A stretch of DNA of 10,114 nt. Origin: Deltaproteobacteria bacterium. Lineage in GTDB: Bacteria > Desulfobacterota > Desulfovibrionia > Desulfovibrionales > Desulfovibrionaceae. The notes below the pieces were generated by a model that was not told the DNA's origin, ran no database searches, and saw nothing but the letters and a program-made list of their open reading frames with translations. Made by a program: the position numbers and the translations under genes. The stretch is taken from the NCBI GenBank assembly GCA_025350085.1, contig JANXYI010000159.1, forward strand, positions 1-10,114. Direction: 5' to 3'. This document shows, piece by piece, positions 5,759 to 10,114 of this stretch; the stretch's first letter is position 1; the number at the start of each line of letters is the position of its first letter.

Positions 5759-7292
5759 ATCCGTGTCCGTTCAAGAGCGTCAGTTTGTGGCGGCACATGG
5801 CCAGGAACTGCTCGGCCTTGAAGCTCAAGGGGAAGAATTTCCGGTCATGGTCCTTAATGCTGCCCGTCTCCAGTATCCTCAAGACGGTTTCAAAGCCGCT
5901 GCGCGCCCTCTTGGTTTCGCTAAGCGCGGCCAGGCCCTCGGCAATGTAGAAGTGGGCCGGCCAGCAGGCGGGGTCGACATAGAGGGCCTCGCGGAAGCGC
6001 CGGAAGGCCTCGTCGCTGTCGCCCGCCTGGTGGGCGATGAGGCCGAGCATGAGCGCGGACTCCAGGTTGAGCGGATCGCAGGACAGGGCTTGCTCGCAGA
6101 CTCTTTGGGCCTCGTCGAAACGGGAAAGCTCCAGCAGGATGGCGCCCTTGAGCGTGGAGAACTTCACCCCGGAGCCGTCCTCTGCAGGCAGCGCGCCCAG
6201 CACGGCCAGGGCCTCTTCCAGCAGGCCCTGCTGCGCCCGCTCCAGGGCCTCGTCGAAGAGCTGCTCCGCGCTGCGGTCCTGCGCGGTCGCGGGCGGGGCC
6301 GGGCGCTGCTCCCTGCGCTGCTGCGGGGCCGCGCCAATCCGGACGCCCCGGGGCGTGGCCGGATTCTTTCGCGGCGGCGCGGCGCTGGCGGGCTCGCGGG
6401 CGGCCTTGGGCGCGGCCACCGGGGGGCTGCGCCTGGCCTGGCGCCGGTCCTCGATGGAGGGCAGCGGGACCTTGCGGTAGACGAACAGGGTGCCCTTCTG
6501 GAGCAGCGGCAGCACACCGATGTTGTGGTGGATGGTTTCCGTGGCGCTGACCAGCAGGTACCCGCCCGCATTCAGGGCCTCGGCCAGGCGCGCGAAGATG
6601 TCGCGCTGGATCTGGCCCGGGAAATAGATGGAGACGTTGCGGTACAGGATGATGTCCGGGCTGTGCATCAGGGGCGGGTAGTCGCGCGCGAGGAGATTCA
6701 CCTGCGCAAACTGCACCTGGCTGCGGATGCTCTCCGCGAGGCGGTATTCTCCCGCGCCCTCGGGGGTGAAGTAGCGCTTCACCAGGGCCTGGTCCAGGCC
6801 CCGGAACGAGCCTTTGCCGTAGACCCCGCGCTTGGCTGCGGCCAGGACCTCGGTGTCGATGTCCACGCCGACGATGGAGAACAGGTGCCCGTTTTCCGGG
6901 CCAAAGGCCTCCCGCAGGAGCATGGCGATGGAGTAGGGCTCCTCGCCCGTGGAGCAGCCGGCGCTTAAGATCTTCACCGGCCGCTCCGGATGGGCGGACA
7001 AAAGCTCCGGGATGAGCTGCTGCTGCATGAGCCGCAGCTGCTCCGGCTCGCGGAAGAAGTAGGTCTCGTTGATGGTCAGGAGCTCGACCAGGCGGTGCAT
7101 CTCGTCGGGTTCCTGCAAGAGCAGGGTGCGGTAGGCCTCGGGCGACCCGGCCTTGCGCAGCGTCATCCTGCGCTCCAGCCCGGCGATGAGGGTGGTCTCC
7201 CGCTCGTTTTCCAGCTGGAAGCCGCAGGTGTGGAGCAGGAGCTCCTTGAACGGGGAGATGTCCCCTGTGCTTAGGCGCGGCTGCGTGTTCAC
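5757..7292 (-). CDS. cheR: CheR-type MCP methyltransferase with C-terminal TPR domain
   Basis: This 511-aa protein would transfer methyl groups from S-adenosylmethionine to receptor glutamates. An N-terminal helical domain (about 10-70) is followed by TINETYFFREPEQ (73-85), the CheR signature. The SAM-binding loop SAGCSTGEEPYSIAM (110-124), VGVDID (141-146) and DIILYRNVSIYF (213-224) come next. The last motif usually reads CRNVLIYF; Cys is Tyr217 and Leu is Ser221 here. A basic, Ala/Pro-rich linker (about 282-338) leads to TPR-like helices (about 341-475), as in WspC-type CheR proteins, where the TPRs are thought to mediate docking. The receptor in this operon has no NWETF-like tail, which fits. 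Start choice: the GTG at 7292 makes a GTGA overlap with the cheB stop and has GGGGAG 8 bases upstream. An in-frame TTG at 7298 would leave only 2 bases. Confidence 0.94.
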   Translation of the reverse strand: MNTQPRLSTGDISPFKELLLHTCGFQLENERETTLIAGLERRMTLRKAGSPEAYRTLLLQEPDEMHRLVELLTINETYFFREPEQLRLMQQQLIPELLSAHPERPVKILSAGCSTGEEPYSIAMLLREAFGPENGHLFSIVGVDIDTEVLAAAKRGVYGKGSFRGLDQALVKRYFTPEGAGEYRLAESIRSQVQFAQVNLLARDYPPLMHSPDIILYRNVSIYFPGQIQRDIFARLAEALNAGGYLLVSATETIHHNIGVLPLLQKGTLFVYRKVPLPSIEDRRQARRSPPVAAPKAAREPASAAPPRKNPATPRGVRIGAAPQQRREQRPAPPATAQDRSAEQLFDEALERAQQGLLEEALAVLGALPAEDGSGVKFSTLKGAILLELSRFDEAQRVCEQALSCDPLNLESALMLGLIAHQAGDSDEAFRRFREALYVDPACWPAHFYIAEGLAALSETKRARSGFETVLRILETGSIKDHDRKFFPLSFKAEQFLAMCRHKLTLLNGHG

Positions 7293-8341
7293 GGGCAAAG
7301 CTCCCCGCCCGCCGCGCGGCGCAGCAGCTCGGCCGGGATCTCGTCCAGGGGCAGCACCTTGTCGATCAAGCCCCTGCTGACCGCCAGCCCGTTCATGCCA
7401 TAGACCACGGAGCTCTGCTCGTCCTGGGCCAGGGTGAAGCCCCCGGCCGCCTTGAGCGCCTGCATGCCTAAAACCCCGTCGTCGCCCATGCCGCTTAAGA
7501 TGAGGCCCAGGGCCTCGTCCCGGTAGGCCTCGGCCACGGACGTGAGCAGCAGGTCGCAGGAGGGGTGATAGACCTGGGCGGCCTCTGTGGGCACGAGCAG
7601 GATGACCCCCTGCCTGGAGATCTTCATCGAGGCCTCGGACGGGCTGAGATAGACCGTGCCCGGCTCCGGCTGCACGCCTTTGGTGGCCATGGTCACCGTC
7701 AGCGCGGTGCCTGCATCCAGCCAGTCGGCCATGCCCTGCGAAAACCCCTCGATGACGTGCTGGCTGATGACGATGGGCGCAGGGAAGGTGGCCGGCAGCC
7801 GGGACAGGATGAAGTTGATGGCCTGCGGTCCTCCGGTGGAGGAGGCGATGGCCACGATCTTCACCCCTGCGCCCTCTTCCAGCGGGGGCTCCACGCTGGC
7901 TGTGGCCTTGATTGCGCGCAGCCCCAGGGCCTTCTGGGCCGCCTCCACCGAGATGCGGGACAAAATCTTGACCTTGCGGATCAGGGCTGCGCCGCCGTCC
8001 GCACCCACGTTCGTCTTTTCGAACACATCGAGCGCGCCCTTGCTCACGGCGTCAAAGGCGATGCGCACCCCGGTCTGGGCGGCCACCACCAGGATCGGCA
8101 CCGGGGACTGGTGCATGATCTTTTCAATGGCCTCCAGCCCGCCCATGACCGGCATCTCAATGTCCATGGTCACGACATCGGGCTTGAGGGAGCGGACCAT
8201 GGCGACGGCCTCGGCCCCGTCGGCCGCCTCGCCGACGATGGTGATCAGCGGGTCCGACGTCAGCACGGCGATGACCTTCTGGCGCACGCTGGGGCTGTCG
8301 TCCACCACCAGGACGCGGATTGCCTGCTCCAAATTGGGCAC
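7289..8341 (-). CDS. cheB: CheB-type receptor methylesterase
   Basis: This 350-aa protein would remove receptor methyl groups and deamidate Gln. The receiver (about 8-125) has D14/D15, acceptor D60 in TMDIEMPVMGG and K109 in VFEKT. A linker (about 128-158) leads to the methylesterase domain (about 160-345), with catalytic Ser168 in ASSTGGPQA, His195 in ISQHVIEGF and Asp288 in SGMGDDGVLGM. The triad is intact. The position of the receiver's switch Ser/Thr (VSS in E. coli CheB) is Ala-Ala here (LVVAAQTG, 84-91), and the Pro after the Lys is Thr. Control of the esterase by phosphorylation may therefore be altered. The start is a GTG 3 bp after the MCP stop, with AAGAGGT overlapping that stop. 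It overlaps cheR by 4 bp. Confidence 0.95.
   Translation of the reverse strand: MPNLEQAIRVLVVDDSPSVRQKVIAVLTSDPLITIVGEAADGAEAVAMVRSLKPDVVTMDIEMPVMGGLEAIEKIMHQSPVPILVVAAQTGVRIAFDAVSKGALDVFEKTNVGADGGAALIRKVKILSRISVEAAQKALGLRAIKATASVEPPLEEGAGVKIVAIASSTGGPQAINFILSRLPATFPAPIVISQHVIEGFSQGMADWLDAGTALTVTMATKGVQPEPGTVYLSPSEASMKISRQGVILLVPTEAAQVYHPSCDLLLTSVAEAYRDEALGLILSGMGDDGVLGMQALKAAGGFTLAQDEQSSVVYGMNGLAVSRGLIDKVLPLDEIPAELLRRAAGGELCP
7301..7306 (-). promoter_or_regulatory. Ribosome binding site deciding the cheR start
   Basis: GGGGAG (minus strand) inside the 3' end of cheB is 8 bases before the GTG at 7292 and only 2 bases before the alternative TTG at 7298, so GTG is preferred. Confidence 0.65.
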
Positions 8342-8344
8342 GTG

Positions 8345-10036
8345 CTACCTCTTGGCTTCCGGGGGGCTCACGTCCGCGTCCTTCCGGTTCTCGTCGATCT
8401 TGAAGGTCTTGACCAGGGACTTCAGCTTGCCGGACAGCTCCGCCAGCTCGCTGGCCACGATGTTCGTCTGCCGGGCGGAATCGGTGGACTGGCGCACTCC
8501 CTGCTCGATCTCCCGGATCGACAAAACCACCTGGCTGCTGGCGATCTGCTGCTGCTGGATGGACAGCGAGATCTGCCGGGCCGCGTCCGTGGCCTCCTCG
8601 ACGCCGCCGACCATGTCCGTCAGCATGGTCACGGTGTGGGCCGAGGACTCCTGGCCCTGGAGCATCATGACCGAGGTCTTTTCCGAGGACATGACCAGGC
8701 GGTTCACGGCGTCCAGGATCTCGGTGATCTTGCCCTCGATCTCGGCGGTGGATTCCACCACGTTGTCGGCCAGCCGCCGTATCTCCACCGCCACCACGCC
8801 GAAGCGCTTGCCGGACTCGCCCGCGCTGGCCGCCTCAAGGGCCGCGTTGAAGGCGATGAGCCTGGTCTGGTTGGCGATGTCGTTGATGATCTCCATGATC
8901 TTGTTGATCTCTTTCGACTTGCGCCCCAGCTCCACTATCTCGGTCAGGTTGGCCTGGATGTCCCGGTTGATGAGGTTGATCTTGGCCGTCAAGCTTTCCA
9001 CCTCTTCCGAGCCTTGCCTGGTGTCGGCCAGGGTCTTGTCGGCCAGCTCCACGACGCCCTGGCTGTGCTGGGCGATCTGGCTGGCCGTGGAGGAGAACTC
9101 CTCCATGGTCGAGGTCATCTCGGCCACCGAGCTGGAAAGCTCGGCCGCGAAGCTGGACTGCTGGTTCATGGTGCCGGAGATGGTCCCGGCGTGGGCATGG
9201 AGCTCGCCCGTGACCTCGGAGACCATGCGGATGACCTCATGGAGCTTGGCGATATGCTCGTTGAGCCAGCCGGCCAGTTCGCCCACCTCGTCGTCGGTGG
9301 TCACCGGCACGGTGATGGTCAGATCGTTGTTGAACTCCTTCATGGCCTTGGAGATGGCCTCCAGCGGGCCGGTGATGAAGCGGTTGACGAAATAGGTGGC
9401 AAAAACCAGGAGCAGGACCGACACGGCCATGGCGATGCCCAGCTGCATGGCGATGGTGAGAAAGACATCCTGCTTGATCCGATCCCGTTCCTTGGCCACC
9501 TCAAGGTCGATGTCGTCGATGTACAGGCCGGTCCCGACGATCAGATCCCTGCCGGGCACGCCCTTGGCAAAGGAGAGCTTGGGCCGCATGGTCTCCTGGC
9601 CGGGCAGCTTCCACGAATAGTAGAGAAAGCCCTCCCCGTTGTCGCGGCAGAGCTTGGAGAGCTCCCGGACGATGTAGACGCCGTTGGGGTCCTTGAGGTT
9701 GGACTGGTCCGTGCCCTCCAGGCGCGGGTCCGGGTGGGCGACGAAGACGTTGCTGTAGGTCTGGAGCCAGACATAGCCCTTGTCGCCGTAGCGCATGATG
9801 TGGACGGTGGGCCCCACCTCCTTGGACGGCAGGTGCTCGACGACCTTCACGGCCATCTCCACGTAGCCCTTGATCTGCTGCTTGCGCTCGGACACGAGGG
9901 TTTCCTGGAACTGCTTGACCCGCTCGTTGCCGCGGGCAATGATGTTCATGGCGGAAACACAGGTGATGATGAGCGACGTCACCAGCACGGAGACGAAGAT
10001 CAGGCCCAGCACCTTTTTCCGCAGCGTGATTTTCAT
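8345..10036 (-). CDS. Methyl-accepting chemotaxis protein with periplasmic single-Cache sensor
   Basis: This 563-aa receptor has TM1 at about 9-31. A periplasmic sCache_2-like sensor (about 35-188) has MRYGDKGYVWLQTY, VFVAHPDPRLEGTDQ, and GLYIDDID near its end. TM2 lies at about 192-218, HAMP at about 219-272, and a long cytoplasmic coiled coil with the signalling hairpin tip at about 383-425 (IANQTRLIAFNAALEA). Family knowledge: such Cache domains bind small organic acids or similar ligands, but the ligand is not readable here. Compared with E. coli Tsr, the tip has Asn for F373 (N389), Arg for N376 (R392), Ser for R388 (S404) and Ile for L378 (I394), with N397 and E401 kept. The C-terminus (PPEAKR) lacks a CheR-docking pentapeptide. 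Start choice: ATG at 10036, a normal TM1 start, with AAGGAGG 6 bases upstream; longer in-frame extension has no support. Confidence 0.95.
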   Translation of the reverse strand: MKITLRKKVLGLIFVSVLVTSLIITCVSAMNIIARGNERVKQFQETLVSERKQQIKGYVEMAVKVVEHLPSKEVGPTVHIMRYGDKGYVWLQTYSNVFVAHPDPRLEGTDQSNLKDPNGVYIVRELSKLCRDNGEGFLYYSWKLPGQETMRPKLSFAKGVPGRDLIVGTGLYIDDIDLEVAKERDRIKQDVFLTIAMQLGIAMAVSVLLLVFATYFVNRFITGPLEAISKAMKEFNNDLTITVPVTTDDEVGELAGWLNEHIAKLHEVIRMVSEVTGELHAHAGTISGTMNQQSSFAAELSSSVAEMTSTMEEFSSTASQIAQHSQGVVELADKTLADTRQGSEEVESLTAKINLINRDIQANLTEIVELGRKSKEINKIMEIINDIANQTRLIAFNAALEAASAGESGKRFGVVAVEIRRLADNVVESTAEIEGKITEILDAVNRLVMSSEKTSVMMLQGQESSAHTVTMLTDMVGGVEEATDAARQISLSIQQQQIASSQVVLSIREIEQGVRQSTDSARQTNIVASELAELSGKLKSLVKTFKIDENRKDADVSPPEAKR

Positions 10037-10042
10037 GGAAAG

Positions 10043-10049
10043 CCTCCTT
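10043..10049 (-). promoter_or_regulatory. Ribosome binding site of the MCP
   Basis: A full AAGGAGG on the minus strand lies 6 bases before the ATG at 10036. It selects that start over the in-frame ATG at 10075. Confidence 0.8.
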
Positions 10050-10062
10050 GCCCCGCTGCCCG

Positions 10063-10114
10063 TCAATCCGGGCATGCGCTGTTTGTATTCGCCAGCCGCT
10101 CCAGATCCACCAGA
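10063..10114 (-). CDS. Possible 3' end of an upstream gene, perhaps cheW (partial)
   Basis: On the minus strand one frame entering from the right edge reads L-V-D-L-E-R-L-A-N-T-N-S-A-C-P-D and stops at TGA 10065-10063, 26 bp before the MCP start. The LVDLERLA piece resembles the last strand of CheW proteins (typically LLDLDRLL-like). CheW is also the one core component missing from the operon. Only 16 codons are visible, and the other two frames are also open here. The identification therefore rests on a short motif and on context. Confidence 0.4.
   Translation of the reverse strand, partial: LVDLERLANTNSACPD

Noticed and set aside
5740..5796. Longer CheA start at 5796
   Set aside because: It would overlap cheR by 40 bp, adds 19 residues unlike any P1 N-terminus, and lacks a good ribosome binding site. 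The ATG at 5739 fits better.
7656..9395. 579-codon open frame on the plus strand opposite cheB and the MCP
   Set aside because: It has Ser/Met/Thr-rich composition with no domain, crosses two well-supported genes, and has no ribosome binding site. It is an antisense shadow.
10037..10075. Longer MCP start at 10075
   Set aside because: The extension would place 13 polar residues before TM1, and the AAGGAGG site sits inside it, serving the ATG at 10036.

Overview
The window is GC-rich bacterial DNA that is almost fully coding. It holds one rightward gene (a slipin/stomatin) facing, tail to tail, a compact leftward chemosensory operon of six complete genes plus the end of a probable seventh. No rRNA, tRNA, insertion sequence, CRISPR or phage signal was seen. 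The phylum cannot be proved from this stretch. A Gram-negative proteobacterium-like or Desulfobacterota-type host fits best, given the GC-rich bias, strong AAGGAGG-type ribosome binding sites, GTG starts, a MutS-free Che operon with a hybrid CheA, and an MCP hairpin with a QTRLIAFNAALEAASAGE core. I recall that core from deltaproteobacterial-type receptors; this is inference.

Layout, left to right. 1-123 is a non-coding leader with a perfect 16-bp palindrome and a second hairpin. 124-909 (+) is a 261-aa slipin, closed by an intrinsic terminator at 916-937. From 958 to the right edge everything is on the minus strand. In transcription order it runs: a 3' fragment that may be cheW (10063-10114), a single-Cache methyl-accepting protein (8345-10036), cheB (7289-8341), cheR with TPRs (5757-7292), hybrid cheA-REC (3490-5739), a lone receiver (3018-3410) and a five-domain HPt-REC-REC-GGDEF-REC diguanylate cyclase (958-3021). 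Three junctions overlap by 4 bp or are separated by only 3 bp. The only sizeable gap, 79 bp between cheA and the lone receiver, holds a strong hairpin.

How the genes work together. The periplasmic Cache domain of the receptor would sense a small ligand. CheR and CheB would set methylation, and CheA would phosphorylate receivers. The output is probably cyclic di-GMP rather than, or as well as, flagellar bias. The system therefore resembles Wsp / 'alternative cellular function' chemosensory systems, but gene order and output protein differ from the classical wsp operon. The terminal cyclase carries its own HPt, a PleD-like REC-REC-GGDEF core with an intact catalytic motif and I-site, and a C-terminal CheY-type receiver. 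Together with the receiver on CheA and the lone receiver, this gives the parts for a multi-step phosphorelay ending on a cyclase, which is the most interesting point of the window. Side oddities are a CheB receiver lacking the switch Ser/Thr, receptor-tip substitutions at trimer-contact positions, and a slipin with no NfeD partner in view.
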